Assembly (NCBI RefSeq): GCF_921294215.1
Contig: NZ_CAKLDM010000002.1
Coordinates: 248,001 to 312,000 of the forward strand
Direction of reading: 5' to 3'
Source of the DNA: Vibrio marisflavi CECT 7928
GTDB taxonomy: Bacteria; Pseudomonadota; Gammaproteobacteria; Enterobacterales; Vibrionaceae
DNA length: 64,000 nucleotides
This document shows positions 11,993 to 21,972 of the stretch, in pieces. How positions within the stretch are numbered: the first letter of the stretch is position 1; the number at the start of each line of letters is the position of its first letter. The notes below the pieces were generated by a model. The model had not been told where the DNA came from. It did no database searches and saw only the letters and a list, made by a program, of their open reading frames with translations. A program made the translations under genes and the position numbers.

Positions 11993-14900
11993 TACACAGC
12001 CTCCATTTCATTTTGCTTCTCTTGTGCACGTTTTTGTAGTACCGCTTTGTAGTCGCGTGGCATGACTTTGACTAAAGAGGCTATGCCCGCAGCAAAGTTA
12101 TCTAGGAAAGATTGCGCGACTTCACTACCGGTGTATTGGACGTGCTTGGTTAGCATCTCTTTAATGAGTGCTTCGTCTTGTTCTTCAATTGGATCGAGAT
12201 CAACCAGTTCGGAGTTTAGCTTGGATTCGAAGTCACCAGATTTATCCCATACGTAAGCGATACCGCCACTCATGCCAGCTGCGAAGTTACGTCCCGTTGA
12301 GCCTAGAATGACAGCGACCCCTCCCGTCATGTATTCACAACCATGGTCACCAACACCTTCAACGACGACTTTCGCACCTGAATTTCGAACGCAGAAACGC
12401 TCGCCTGCTAGGCCTCGAATATAGGATTCGCCTGAAGTAGCGCCGTAGAAACAGACATTGCCTACTACGATATTATCTTCAGCGACAATGGAGGATTTAG
12501 CGTCTGGATAAAGAACAAGTGTTCCACCAGAAAGTCCTTTGCCCCAATAATCGTTCGCGTCACCCTCGACTTCAAATGTTGCACCCTTCGCAAGGAAAGC
12601 TCCGAAAGACTGTCCTGCAGAGCCATTGAACTTAACGGAGACTGGTTTAGGCACACCTTGATCTTTGTAGACTTTGGACACTTCATTGGAGAACATAGTA
12701 CCCACGCTGCGGTCAGTGTTGACGATTGGCAGTGTTATATTGACTGCTTCACCGCGCTCAAGTGCAGGAGCTGCTTGTTTGATGAGCTCTCTATCAAGTA
12801 CGCTTTCAAGCTGGTGGTTTTGCTCAATTTGTTGATACACACCATCTTGTTCTCGAGCAGGCTCATTAAATAGAACTGGGGAAAGGTCTAGATTATTATA
12901 TTTCCAATGACCAGAATCTTTCTTCACGCGCAATTTAGTTGATTGACCAACCATTTCATCAATGGTTCTGAAACCGAGCTCCGCCATGATTTCACGTAAA
13001 CCTTCTGCCATGTATTCAAAGAAGGTAACGACGTCTTCCACGCGACCATCAAAACGCTCGCGAAGGGTTTTATTTTGCGTTGCGATACCAACAGGACAGG
13101 TGTTTTTATGGCATTTACGCATCATGATACAGCCTTCAACGATCAGAGCTGCAGTTGCAACGCCCCATTCTTCTGCACCTAGTAATGTGGCAATAGCAAG
13201 GTCACGTGGCGTTTTCATTTGGCCATCAGATTGAACAACGATTCGATTGCGCAAGCCGTTTTTCAATAGTGTTTGATGTGTTTCTGCTAGTCCTAGCTCC
13301 CAAGGAAGGCCAGTGTGGCGAATCGATGAAATAGGTGATGCACCTGTTCCTCCATCAAATCCTGCGATAAGCACAACATCTGCTTTCGCTTTTGCCACAC
13401 CTGATGCAATGGTGCCCACACCAGCTTCAGAAACTAGCTTTACGTTAACTCGGCTTTTTCTATTGGCATTTTTCAAGTCGTAGATCAGCTGAGCCAAGTC
13501 TTCGATGGAGTATATGTCGTGATGTGGAGGTGGTGAAATGAGGCCAACTCCTGGGGTAGAGTGACGAGTCGCTCCAATCCAGTCATCGACTTTATCTCCA
13601 GGTAACTGTCCACCTTCACCAGGCTTAGCGCCTTGAGCCATCTTAATCTGTAGCTCATCAGCGTTGGTTAAGTAGTACGACGTCACACCGAAGCGACCTG
13701 AAGCAACCTGTTTAATTGCGGAACGCTCCCAGTCACCATTTTCTTTTCTCTCGAAGCGAGTTGGATCTTCACCGCCTTCACCGGAGTTCGATTTTGCGCC
13801 AATTCGGTTCATCGCAACAGCTAATGTTGAGTGCGCTTCATAAGAAATGGAACCAAACGACATTGCTCCAGTGGCAAATCGTTTTAAAATATTGCTTGCA
13901 GGTTCAACTTCGTCGATAGAGATGGAGCCAGCTGGATTTTTTATAAACTCCAATTGGCTTCGTAGAGTAGCAGCATAGTGGCTTTGCTCGTCAACTGTAT
14001 TGGCGTACTTTTTAAACTGTGCAAAATCTTTGTTACGAGTCGATTGTTGCAGTAGAGAAATAGTTTCTGGGTTGAATAGGTGTTTTTCCCCACGCTGCTT
14101 CCATTGGTATACGCCGCCCACATCTAAAGTTTGGATGGGTATTTCTCGTGTTGGGTATCCTATTCTATGGCGAACTAATACTTCTTTGGCAATGTCATCA
14201 ATAGTTAAGCCTTCAATACGAGAAATAGTACCAGTGAAGTACTTATCAACGACTGACTTACTGATACCGAGAGCTTCAAAGATTTGCGCTCCGTGATAAG
14301 ACTGTAGTGTTGATATACCCATCTTAGAGAAGATTTTGAGAAGGCCCCCGTTAACACCTTTGCGGTAGTTATTGAATAGGTCGTCGACGGATGTTTCAGG
14401 ATCAAGTTTGTTAGTGCGTTGCAACTCGATAATGCTTTCGGTCACAAGATATGGATTGACTGCGTTTGCGCCATAGCCGACTAGAGTTGCAAAGTGGTGT
14501 GTTTCTCGCGCATCACCAGTTTCGATGACGATGTCACATTTGGCTCTCAAACCTTTACGAATGAGGTGGTGATGAACCGCACCTACAGCAAGCATTGCAG
14601 GGATGGCCGCGTGGTTAGAGTTAATAGCTCGGTCAGTTAGTAGGATGATTGAGTAACCGTCTATCACCGCATCTTCGGCATATTGGCATACTCGTTTTAG
14701 AGCTCGCTCTAGTTTACCCGGCTCATCACTTGCTCTGAATACGATATCCAATGTTTTAGCTTGCAAGTGCTCGTTATCTATCGCGCGCAGCTTTTCCAGT
14801 TCAGTGTTGGATAGCACTGGCGAGTCCAGTTCAACTTTCTGACAGTGCTCAGGTGTTTCGCATAGTAAGTTTTGATCTTTTCCTAAATAGGTTTTAAGTG

Positions 14901-16527
14901 ACATTACCATGCGCTCACGAATTGGATCGATTGGCGGGTTAGTCACCTGGGCGAAAAGCTGTTTGAAGTAGTTAGAAAGATGTTGGGATTGATGTGATAG
15001 AACGGCCAGCGGCCAGTCAGCTCCCATAGAACCGAGAGGTTCATAGCCTGTTTGTGTCAGAGGGAGAATGATCTCATTTACTTCTTCGCGGCTGATACCA
15101 AAGGCTTGTTGTTTATGTAAAAGACGCTCAGGTGTTGGCTGATGGTGAACGTTTCCAGAGTCTGGAAGCTCATTTAGGCTGAGTAGGTTGTCGTTAACCC
15201 ACTGCTGATAAGGTTGCGCATTGGCAATTGTATCTTTGACTTCTTCATCAGAGATAATGCGCCCCTGCTCAAGATCTGCGACAAATATGCGTCCCGGTTG
15301 TAGCCGTCCGCGGTACTCGACATTTTCAGGTTTGATATCAACTACACCTGATTCAGATGCCATAACAAGGAAGTCGTCTTTAGTAACGGTATAGCGAGAT
15401 GGGCGTAAACCATTCCTGTCTAGGGTCGCACCTACCTGTACGCCATCAGTGAAGCAAACTGATGCAGGGCCATCCCATGGTTCCATGATATTTGCGTGGT
15501 ATTGGTAGAAAGCTCTGCGTGCAGAGTCCATGGTTTTATTCTCTTGCCACGCTTCAGGAATGAGCATCATTAGCGCGTGTGGAAGTGTTCTTCCTGATAG
15601 AACAAGTAACTCTAACGCCATGTCGAAATTTGATGAATCGGAGCTGTTTTCCTGACAAATAGGTAGCAGCATATCGATTTCGGTTTGCGTGAATAACTCA
15701 GATTCTAAAATGGCTTCACGCGCTTTCATCCAGTTGAGATTGCCGCGAACTGTGTTGATTTCGCCATTGTGAGCAATATAACGGAAAGGTTGAGCAAGGC
15801 GCCATTTCGGGAAGGTGTTGGTAGAAAAGCGAGAGTGAACCAGAGCCAAAGCTGTAACCATAGACGGACTACGCAAGTCTAAGAAGTATTGTGGAACTTG
15901 TTCAGTGGTTAGCTGGCCTTTATACACCAAGGTCTTGTAAGACATTGAGTTAATGTAAAAGTCATCGCCGATGTTAGAGACGCTTTCCAAGCATACTCGT
16001 ACAGTATAGTTGCGTAATACATACAGTTTGCGCTCAAGTTCTTCAGGGGTAGTGCTAGGGCCTCCAGAGACAAACACATGCTCAAATTGAGGTTCGCTGC
16101 TAAGTGGATCGTCACCAATCATAGAGTTGTCGGTTGGCAGGACTCGGTAGCCCAAAATTTCTAACTCAAGTCGTTTGGCATTGCGCTCTAGAATGTCACG
16201 GCATTGCGCTCTCTTGTATTCATCTTTCGGAAATAATATGACGCCAACACCATATTTTTCAAAAGAAGGCAGCCTAATGCCCAGCTTAACGGTTTCTTCT
16301 AGCAAAAACTCATGAGGCTTTTGCAGCAAGATACCCGCTCCGTCACCACTGCATGGGTCGCAGCCTTGTCCACCTCGATGTTCCATACGAGCGAGCATAT
16401 CTAAAGCTTGGGTGACAACTTTATGCGATTTACGGTTTTTTAAATGAGCGACAAAGCCGATACCACAGGCATCATGCTCTAGCTCTGGTGTATAAAGACC
16501 TTGGAGACTCTGCTCTTTGTCTACCAT
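11992..16527 (-). CDS. gltB: Glutamate synthase large subunit, copy 2 (Bacillus/plant-like type)
   Basis: The protein is 1511 residues from the ATG of MVDKEQSLQG. This start has an AAGG motif nine bases upstream; an alternative ATG at 16536 would directly abut that motif. The glutaminase nucleophile is the Cys in HDACGIGFVAHL (residue 21). The FMN domain shows GEGGEDPTRF and [17 protein letters not shown], and CIMMRKCHKNTC supplies the 3Fe-4S ligands. The C-terminal Gly-repeat domain is complete. It is the first gene of a gltB-gltD operon and is divergent from yhcC. Having two complete GOGAT operons suggests different expression conditions rather than redundancy, but this is inference. Confidence 0.95.
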   Translation of the reverse strand: MVDKEQSLQGLYTPELEHDACGIGFVAHLKNRKSHKVVTQALDMLARMEHRGGQGCDPCSGDGAGILLQKPHEFLLEETVKLGIRLPSFEKYGVGVILFPKDEYKRAQCRDILERNAKRLELEILGYRVLPTDNSMIGDDPLSSEPQFEHVFVSGGPSTTPEELERKLYVLRNYTVRVCLESVSNIGDDFYINSMSYKTLVYKGQLTTEQVPQYFLDLRSPSMVTALALVHSRFSTNTFPKWRLAQPFRYIAHNGEINTVRGNLNWMKAREAILESELFTQTEIDMLLPICQENSSDSSNFDMALELLVLSGRTLPHALMMLIPEAWQENKTMDSARRAFYQYHANIMEPWDGPASVCFTDGVQVGATLDRNGLRPSRYTVTKDDFLVMASESGVVDIKPENVEYRGRLQPGRIFVADLEQGRIISDEEVKDTIANAQPYQQWVNDNLLSLNELPDSGNVHHQPTPERLLHKQQAFGISREEVNEIILPLTQTGYEPLGSMGADWPLAVLSHQSQHLSNYFKQLFAQVTNPPIDPIRERMVMSLKTYLGKDQNLLCETPEHCQKVELDSPVLSNTELEKLRAIDNEHLQAKTLDIVFRASDEPGKLERALKRVCQYAEDAVIDGYSIILLTDRAINSNHAAIPAMLAVGAVHHHLIRKGLRAKCDIVIETGDARETHHFATLVGYGANAVNPYLVTESIIELQRTNKLDPETSVDDLFNNYRKGVNGGLLKIFSKMGISTLQSYHGAQIFEALGISKSVVDKYFTGTISRIEGLTIDDIAKEVLVRHRIGYPTREIPIQTLDVGGVYQWKQRGEKHLFNPETISLLQQSTRNKDFAQFKKYANTVDEQSHYAATLRSQLEFIKNPAGSISIDEVEPASNILKRFATGAMSFGSISYEAHSTLAVAMNRIGAKSNSGEGGEDPTRFERKENGDWERSAIKQVASGRFGVTSYYLTNADELQIKMAQGAKPGEGGQLPGDKVDDWIGATRHSTPGVGLISPPPHHDIYSIEDLAQLIYDLKNANRKSRVNVKLVSEAGVGTIASGVAKAKADVVLIAGFDGGTGASPISSIRHTGLPWELGLAETHQTLLKNGLRNRIVVQSDGQMKTPRDLAIATLLGAEEWGVATAALIVEGCIMMRKCHKNTCPVGIATQNKTLRERFDGRVEDVVTFFEYMAEGLREIMAELGFRTIDEMVGQSTKLRVKKDSGHWKYNNLDLSPVLFNEPAREQDGVYQQIEQNHQLESVLDRELIKQAAPALERGEAVNITLPIVNTDRSVGTMFSNEVSKVYKDQGVPKPVSVKFNGSAGQSFGAFLAKGATFEVEGDANDYWGKGLSGGTLVLYPDAKSSIVAEDNIVVGNVCFYGATSGESYIRGLAGERFCVRNSGAKVVVEGVGDHGCEYMTGGVAVILGSTGRNFAAGMSGGIAYVWDKSGDFESKLNSELVDLDPIEEQDEALIKEMLTKHVQYTGSEVAQSFLDNFAAGIASLVKVMPRDYKAVLQKRAQEKQNEMEAV

Positions 16528-17072
16528 TTTGTACATCCTTCCAGTTAAGTGCAGCTACATCTCAACAAATAGGATTCGCTGGTGCGCTGCTAATTGTTAT
16601 CTTTGTCCAATTCCCTAAATCAGGCTTTTAGGTTTTTGACGCTATATCTCGACGAAAATACTGCGAGAAAAATAGCTATTAGTTATTTTTCGTTGTGTTT
16701 ACCAATTATTTAGCTTTAAGTCTTAAGTGATTAAGATTTGACCACATAATCAACTATTAACATGTAAAAAAATCTCACTAAAATGGCATTTTGTGTAACT
16801 ATCCTACAATTGACCAATTGTAAAATGCAATGGAAATAATACGGATATTTCCTATTCTTGTGTTTTTTTAATCAAGGAAAGCTCGGGCTTTGTATGAATT
16901 TACTTGTTTTTCGTGCTAGATAACGACTTGTTTGATTTTGTGCAGTACACCTAAGAGTATTCTAAAGTACCCTTTAACTCAGTTTTTAATTACAAAAGTG
17001 TAATTAATTTACACTTACTATTGCTACCAATATGCACTATAGAGCTGTTTGGTATGCACTGAGTTTTTTTAT
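16528..17072. promoter_or_regulatory. Divergent regulatory region between gltB copy 2 and yhcC
   Basis: This is about 545 bases of AT-rich DNA with no credible gene. It holds a perfect dyad TACAATTG-AC-CAATTGTA at 16805-16822, a second dyad AAGTGTAA-N5-TTACACTT at 16996-17016 close to yhcC, and an AT-only stem GAAAAATA / TATTTTTC at 16667-16691. TTTTTGAC at 16633-16640 echoes part of the repeat found at the other gltB promoter. These are candidate operators; the binding proteins are unknown. Confidence 0.5.
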
Positions 17073-17996
17073 ATGCAGTTACATGAGTTAGTGAACACAT
17101 TTGGCCAAGATCTTCGCAGGCGCTATGGGGAAAGAGTCCATAAGTTGACTCTGCATGGAGGATTTAGTTGTCCCAATCGAGATGGCACCATTGGCCGAGG
17201 CGGGTGTACGTTTTGTAATGTCGCTTCGTTTACGGATGAAAAAGTTCAGGTACAGTCTATCCAAGAGCAGCTACAGGATAGGGCTAAGGAAATAAAGAGG
17301 GCGAGCAAGTACCTTGCTTATTTTCAAGCATATACAAGTACTTATGCAGAGGTTCAGCTACTTAAAAACATGTATGAGCAAGCTTTATCTGGCGCTGATA
17401 TTGTTGGTTTGTGCGTAGGTACTCGACCAGATTGTGTTTCTGATGACGTTTTCGCATTGTTAGCAGGATATGTAAATCAAGGTTACGAGGTATGGCTTGA
17501 GCTTGGCCTGCAATCTGCCAACAATGATACGTTAAAGCGGATCAATAGAGGTCATGACTTTGAGGTGTACGCGGATATTGCTGCGAAAGCTCGTAGCCTT
17601 GGAATTAAAGTCTGTACTCACCTTATTCTTGGACTACCAAAAGAGGGGCGCAGCGATAACTTGGCCACACTGGATGCGGTACTAGAAGCGGGTACTGATG
17701 GCATTAAGCTGCACGGACTTCATATAGTCGAAGGCAGCACTTTAGCGCGAGCATGGAAAGCCGGGAAAATAGATCTTTTGTCGCTAGAAGAGTACGTCTC
17801 AATTGCCAGTGAAATGATCCAAAAAACACCGGCTCATATCGTCTATCATCGAGTCAGTTCTTCAGCTCGAAGACCGACACTTTTGGCTCCGTTATGGTGT
17901 GAAAATCGCTGGTTGCCTATGACCGAAATAGGACGGCAACTAGATAAGTCTGGTAGCCAAGGAATACTCATCGGTGATAGCTTTATACCAGATTAG
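17073..17996 (+). CDS. yhcC: TIGR01212-family radical SAM protein YhcC
   Basis: The protein is 307 residues from the ATG of MQLHELVNTFGQDL, which matches E. coli YhcC; a TTG at 17049 would be an unlikely start. It carries a radical SAM cluster region SCPNRDGTIGRGGCTFCN, with the unusual long CX(n)CxxC spacing seen in this family. TRPDCVSD and LELGLQSANN belong to the TIM-barrel core. It probably binds [4Fe-4S] and SAM; the substrate is unknown to me. The gltB-yhcC-arcB order is the same as in E. coli, which supports the assignment. Confidence 0.9.
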   Translation: MQLHELVNTFGQDLRRRYGERVHKLTLHGGFSCPNRDGTIGRGGCTFCNVASFTDEKVQVQSIQEQLQDRAKEIKRASKYLAYFQAYTSTYAEVQLLKNMYEQALSGADIVGLCVGTRPDCVSDDVFALLAGYVNQGYEVWLELGLQSANNDTLKRINRGHDFEVYADIAAKARSLGIKVCTHLILGLPKEGRSDNLATLDAVLEAGTDGIKLHGLHIVEGSTLARAWKAGKIDLLSLEEYVSIASEMIQKTPAHIVYHRVSSSARRPTLLAPLWCENRWLPMTEIGRQLDKSGSQGILIGDSFIPD

Positions 17997-18086
17997 ATTG
18001 AGCGAGTGCCAAACTTCACTAGGTACTTGTTACACCCAATAAGCAAACCATGTAAACTAGCGCTAACTACGGAAGTGAGGCGCTAA

Positions 18087-20438
18087 ATGAAACTGATAAA
18101 AAATCTTGCTCAGTATTATGTTGATTTGTTGGTAAAACTGGGCATTTTACGTTTTTCAATTCTTTTGGCTCTAGCATTAGTCGCGCTGGCTGTTGTTGTG
18201 CAGGTTGGTATCACAATGGCGTTGACTGGCCATGTTGATAACATTGATATTGTTCGCTCCGTCTTCTTCGGTATTCTGATCACACCTTGGGCAGTCTACT
18301 TTCTTTCCGTTGTGGTTGACCAATTGGAAGAGTCTCGTCAGCGTTTGTCTAAACTTGTTTCCAAACTCAAAGACATGAGAACTCGTGACCAAGAATTGAA
18401 CCGCGAGTTACAAGACAACATCGAGCGATTGAACCAAGAAATTCAAGAGCGGATAAAGGCAGAAGAAGCGCGTAAGGTCGCTATTCGAGACTTGGAAAAT
18501 GAGGTCTTTGAACGTGAGCGGACTCAAGTCGAGTTAGCCGAACGAACAGTACTTTTACGCTCATTTATCGATGCTTCGCCAGACCTTATTTATTACCGAA
18601 AAGCCAATGGAGTGTTTTCGGGCTGCAATAAAGCAATGGAAACGCTCACGGGGAAATCAGAGCGTCAGCTAGTTGGATTGACGCCTTGGGATGTTTACAG
18701 CAAAGAAGTTGCTCAACAAGTTGTCGCCACCGATCAAGAAGTATTCTCTAGCAATCAATCACTGACTTATGAGCAGTGGCTGCAATACCCTGATGGTCGT
18801 AAGCACTTTTTTGAAATGCGTAAAGTGCCTTTTTACAGTAAAGATGGTCATCATTTAGGCTTGGTTGGTTTTGGTCGAGACATTACAGAACGTAAACGTC
18901 ATGAAGAATCTCTCGAGCGTGCCAGCCGAGAGAAAACAACGTTCATCTCTACTATTAGTCACGAACTGCGCACACCTCTAAATGGCATCGTTGGCCTAAG
19001 CCGTATGTTGCTAGATTCTAGGTTGTCCGATGAACAGCGCAGACACATGCAAACAATAAATGTCAGTGCAATAACACTCGGTAATATATTCAATGATATT
19101 ATCGATATGGATAAGTTTGATAGAAGGAAGCTGGAGCTATTCCCAGTTCCAATTATCCTTAATGATTTTGTCAACGAAATGGAAAGCATCTCTGCTTTGA
19201 TGGCGCAGCAGAAAGGACTGCGCTTTAGCTTAGATCGATTAACAGATCTTCCATTTGGCATTGAAGTCGATGCAACTCGCTTGCGGCAAGTGCTTTGGAA
19301 TTTGATAAGCAATGCGATGAAGTTTACCAAAGAGGGTGGTGTAGTAGTATCGGTAAGTGCTGAAGTTGAAGATACGCAAGCGTCAATTATGTTCCAAGTT
19401 GAAGATACCGGTATCGGCATACCAAAGTCGGAGCTGGATAAAATTTTCGCCATGTACTATCAGGTAAAATCCAGCAAAGATAACTTACACGCGGTAGGTA
19501 CGGGAATTGGTCTCGCGGTTTCTGCTCAATTGGTCAAAATGATGAATGGCGATATCGACGTGAGCAGCGAAGAAGGATATGGAAGTACTTTTACCGTAAC
19601 TATTCAAGCCCCTCTTGCAGATGAACAGTCTCTTTTACCTAAGCCTGTTAAAACGACACGAAGCTTAAACATATTCATGGTAGAAGATATCGAGCTCAAC
19701 GTAACTGTTGCGTGTGCGTTGCTAGAAAGTTTAGGCCATAAAGTGACTGTTGCGATGACGGGGAAAGAAGCTCAGGCGATTTTCAAGCCAGAGCAGTTTG
19801 ATATGGTATTTCTTGATATTCAGTTACCTGATATGACAGGTTTTGAAATTGCAAATCACTATCGAGAAGTATATGCAAATTTGCCTCCGTTAGTGGCTCT
19901 TACTGCTAACGCGATTAGTAATAAAAAGGATTATCTTGAACGTGGTATGGACGATGCGATAAGTAAACCACTGTCAGTGGAGGCCGTTCAAGAGGTGATT
20001 GTTAAGTTTGAAAATGAGTTGGAAAGTGAGGTGGTTATGAAAGATACATCAAGTAATGAATCTACACCTTCAGTAGATGGCAAAGATATTTATGTCCATC
20101 TGCTTGATCTGGAAATGCTTGAGTCATATATAGGCATCGTTGGGCCGGATCCAATGAAGGAAAGTGTGAAAATGTTTGAAGAGCTAATGCCTGGCTATGT
20201 CGATGTGCTGACTTCGAACCTCACAGCAAAAGATCAAAAAGGTATTGTCTCTGAAGCTCATAAAATCAAAGGCGCAGCAGGATCTGTAGGTTTGAAACAT
20301 ATCCAACAGATTGCCCAGAAAGCTCAAACGCCAGATACCCCAGCTTGGTCAGAGAATATTGCTGACTGGGTCGAAGAAATCAAAAACGAATATCAGCATG
20401 ATGTTCAAGTATTAAAAGAGTGGTTATCACACAGGTAA
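18087..20438 (+). CDS. arcB: Aerobic respiration control hybrid sensor kinase ArcB
   Basis: ArcB is the membrane tripartite kinase that responds to quinone redox state and phosphorylates ArcA. The 783-residue protein has two TM helices (about 23-45 and 54-77), a coiled-coil linker rich in Glu/Gln (about 78-150), and a PAS domain (about 153-270). A HisKA domain follows with His292 in STISHELRTPLNG, then HATPase (DTGIGIP, GTGIGLAVS), a receiver with Asp577 (MVFLDIQLPD), and an HPt domain with His725 (EAHKIKGAAGS). Cys180 is present, but position 241, Cys in E. coli ArcB as I recall it, is Phe here (GRKHFFE). The next gene starts four bases after its stop. arcA is convergent downstream. Confidence 0.97.
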   Translation: MKLIKNLAQYYVDLLVKLGILRFSILLALALVALAVVVQVGITMALTGHVDNIDIVRSVFFGILITPWAVYFLSVVVDQLEESRQRLSKLVSKLKDMRTRDQELNRELQDNIERLNQEIQERIKAEEARKVAIRDLENEVFERERTQVELAERTVLLRSFIDASPDLIYYRKANGVFSGCNKAMETLTGKSERQLVGLTPWDVYSKEVAQQVVATDQEVFSSNQSLTYEQWLQYPDGRKHFFEMRKVPFYSKDGHHLGLVGFGRDITERKRHEESLERASREKTTFISTISHELRTPLNGIVGLSRMLLDSRLSDEQRRHMQTINVSAITLGNIFNDIIDMDKFDRRKLELFPVPIILNDFVNEMESISALMAQQKGLRFSLDRLTDLPFGIEVDATRLRQVLWNLISNAMKFTKEGGVVVSVSAEVEDTQASIMFQVEDTGIGIPKSELDKIFAMYYQVKSSKDNLHAVGTGIGLAVSAQLVKMMNGDIDVSSEEGYGSTFTVTIQAPLADEQSLLPKPVKTTRSLNIFMVEDIELNVTVACALLESLGHKVTVAMTGKEAQAIFKPEQFDMVFLDIQLPDMTGFEIANHYREVYANLPPLVALTANAISNKKDYLERGMDDAISKPLSVEAVQEVIVKFENELESEVVMKDTSSNESTPSVDGKDIYVHLLDLEMLESYIGIVGPDPMKESVKMFEELMPGYVDVLTSNLTAKDQKGIVSEAHKIKGAAGSVGLKHIQQIAQKAQTPDTPAWSENIADWVEEIKNEYQHDVQVLKEWLSHR

Positions 20439-20442
20439 ATAT

Positions 20443-20895
20443 ATGAAAAAGTTTCTTTTAGCGTCGTTGGTGTTAGTACTTCTGGCTGGGTGCAGCAGCG
20501 CACCGCAAGGAATTTGGTGTCAAGACAACCAAGCTCAAGTGTCAGGTGACAGAATTGTCATGAAGAGTAACTTATGGGTGACGAACGTACCTGCTACTGT
20601 TGAAGGTCAAGATCAAACCCTGCATGGAACCTTATATCTGGATTCTCACAAGCCTTTGCCACCTAATTTAGGTGTCGTCGAAGTTTCAGTGAAGCAAGGA
20701 GACAAAACATGGGTTTTCTACGGTGAGGATCTTGAAGTTCAAACCAATTATGAAAACCAATGGCAAGTCGCTTTCGAGTGGGAAAAGGTACCAGTTAACT
20801 TAGCTAAGCCAGTTGATGTTGCTCTGCAAGTCAAAAATGGCAAAAGGTCTGAATGGTTAGTTGAACAAGAAGTGCAGGTAAACTCGGTAGAGTAG
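20443..20895 (+). CDS. Uncharacterised lipoprotein coupled to arcB
   Basis: The protein is 150 residues with a textbook lipoprotein signal (MKKFLLASLVLVLLAGC; lipobox LAGC, then SSAP). The mature part is predicted to be mostly beta. It contains a second Cys (IWCQDN) and repeated strand-like segments (DQTLHGTLYLD, KTWVFYGEDLEV). I do not recognise a characterised family. It begins four bases after the arcB stop and ends before a strong terminator, so it is almost certainly co-expressed with arcB. Ser at position +2 after the lipid Cys would favour outer-membrane sorting. A role in the Arc system is possible by context only. Confidence 0.8.
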   Translation: MKKFLLASLVLVLLAGCSSAPQGIWCQDNQAQVSGDRIVMKSNLWVTNVPATVEGQDQTLHGTLYLDSHKPLPPNLGVVEVSVKQGDKTWVFYGEDLEVQTNYENQWQVAFEWEKVPVNLAKPVDVALQVKNGKRSEWLVEQEVQVNSVE

Positions 20896-20911
20896 GGTAT
20901 TTAAAGTAACA

Positions 20912-20940
20912 AAAAGGTCGAGGCTAAACCTCGACCTTTT
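20912..20940. terminator. Bidirectional terminator between arcB-lipoprotein and arcA
   Basis: A 12-bp perfect stem, AAAAGGTCGAGG / CCTCGACCTTTT, with a five-base loop and A/T tracts on both sides, separates the convergent arcB and arcA units. Confidence 0.9.
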
Positions 20941-20979
20941 CTATTTTATATTGGGCTTCACCCAAAACTAAAAGACAAA

Positions 20980-21696
20980 TTAGTCTTCCAAATCACCACA
21001 GAAACGGTAGCCTTCACCGTGAATTGTTGCGATGATCTCTGGCGTACCTGACACTGATTCAAAGTGCTTACGGATACGACGAATAGTTACATCAACAGTA
21101 CGGTCATGTGGTTTTAACTCGCGGCCTGTCATTTTCTTCAGCAGGTCGGCACGAGTTTGAATTTTGCCTGGGTTTTCGCAGAAGTGTAATAATGCTCGGA
21201 ACTCAGAGCGAGGTAGCTTGTAGCCATCTCCACTAGGGCTAACCAACGAACGGCTGTTTATATCAAGAACCCAACCATTGAATTGATACTTATCTACGCT
21301 GCGTTTTTCTTCTTGAGCAACGCTTGTATTCATCGAGCGGCTTAACAGGTTTCTTGCACGAATAGTCAATTCACGAGGGTTGAATGGTTTAGTGATGTAA
21401 TCATCTGCACCAATTTCAAGGCCTAGAATCTTATCAACTTCATTGTCGCGACCAGTTAAGAACATCAGCGCAACATTTGCTTGCTCACGAAGTTCGCGCG
21501 CAAGTAATAAACCATTTTTGCCAGGTAGATTGATATCCATGATAACCAAGTTGACTTGGTTATTAGATAGCACATGGTGCATCTCTTCACCGTCACTGGC
21601 CTCAAAAACAGCGTATCCCTCTGCTTCAAAAATACTCTTAAGAGTGTTACGAGTTACTTGCTCATCTTCAACGATGAGGATCTGCGGGCTTTGCAT
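20980..21696 (-). CDS. arcA: Aerobic respiration control response regulator ArcA
   Basis: This 238-residue OmpR/PhoB-family regulator represses aerobic metabolism genes when phosphorylated by ArcB. The receiver domain (1-120) has the acidic pair DE at 11-12, the phospho-acceptor Asp54 in VIMDINLPG, Thr in [10 protein letters not shown] and Lys in [13 protein letters not shown]. The winged-helix domain ends with [15 protein letters not shown] and [10 protein letters not shown]. It is convergent with arcB; in E. coli the two genes are unlinked, so the adjacency is a Vibrio trait. The upstream region is long (710 bases to the next gene). Confidence 0.98.
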   Translation of the reverse strand: MQSPQILIVEDEQVTRNTLKSIFEAEGYAVFEASDGEEMHHVLSNNQVNLVIMDINLPGKNGLLLARELREQANVALMFLTGRDNEVDKILGLEIGADDYITKPFNPRELTIRARNLLSRSMNTSVAQEEKRSVDKYQFNGWVLDINSRSLVSPSGDGYKLPRSEFRALLHFCENPGKIQTRADLLKKMTGRELKPHDRTVDVTIRRIRKHFESVSGTPEIIATIHGEGYRFCGDLED

Positions 21697-21958
21697 TGGC
21701 GGTACCTAAACTTGTGAAAAAATTGTGCTAACAGAATAAATATTAGGCAAAAAAGATAACATACGAGTAATTTGATGTTGATAATAAACCAAAGTTTGAA
21801 AAAAAACACTAACTTTGGACGCCCGCCCTCCTTGGATCTATATTAAAAAATTGGGCTAATTCCCAAGTTTTATCCATCATATCTGCTAGTCGATGGTGCG
21901 AATTTTATAATCTTAACAGCATGCTAACAACGTTATAATGTTAGTTCTCAACATTTTG

Positions 21959-21972
21959 TTGATTTATGTCAA
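21959..21972. promoter_or_regulatory. Candidate FNR box upstream of arcA
   Basis: TTGATTTATGTCAA matches nine of the ten defined bases of the FNR consensus and lies about 263 bases upstream of the arcA start. FNR activates arcA in E. coli, so the site is plausible, but it is distant and a single 14-base match in an AT-rich region could be chance. Confidence 0.35.
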
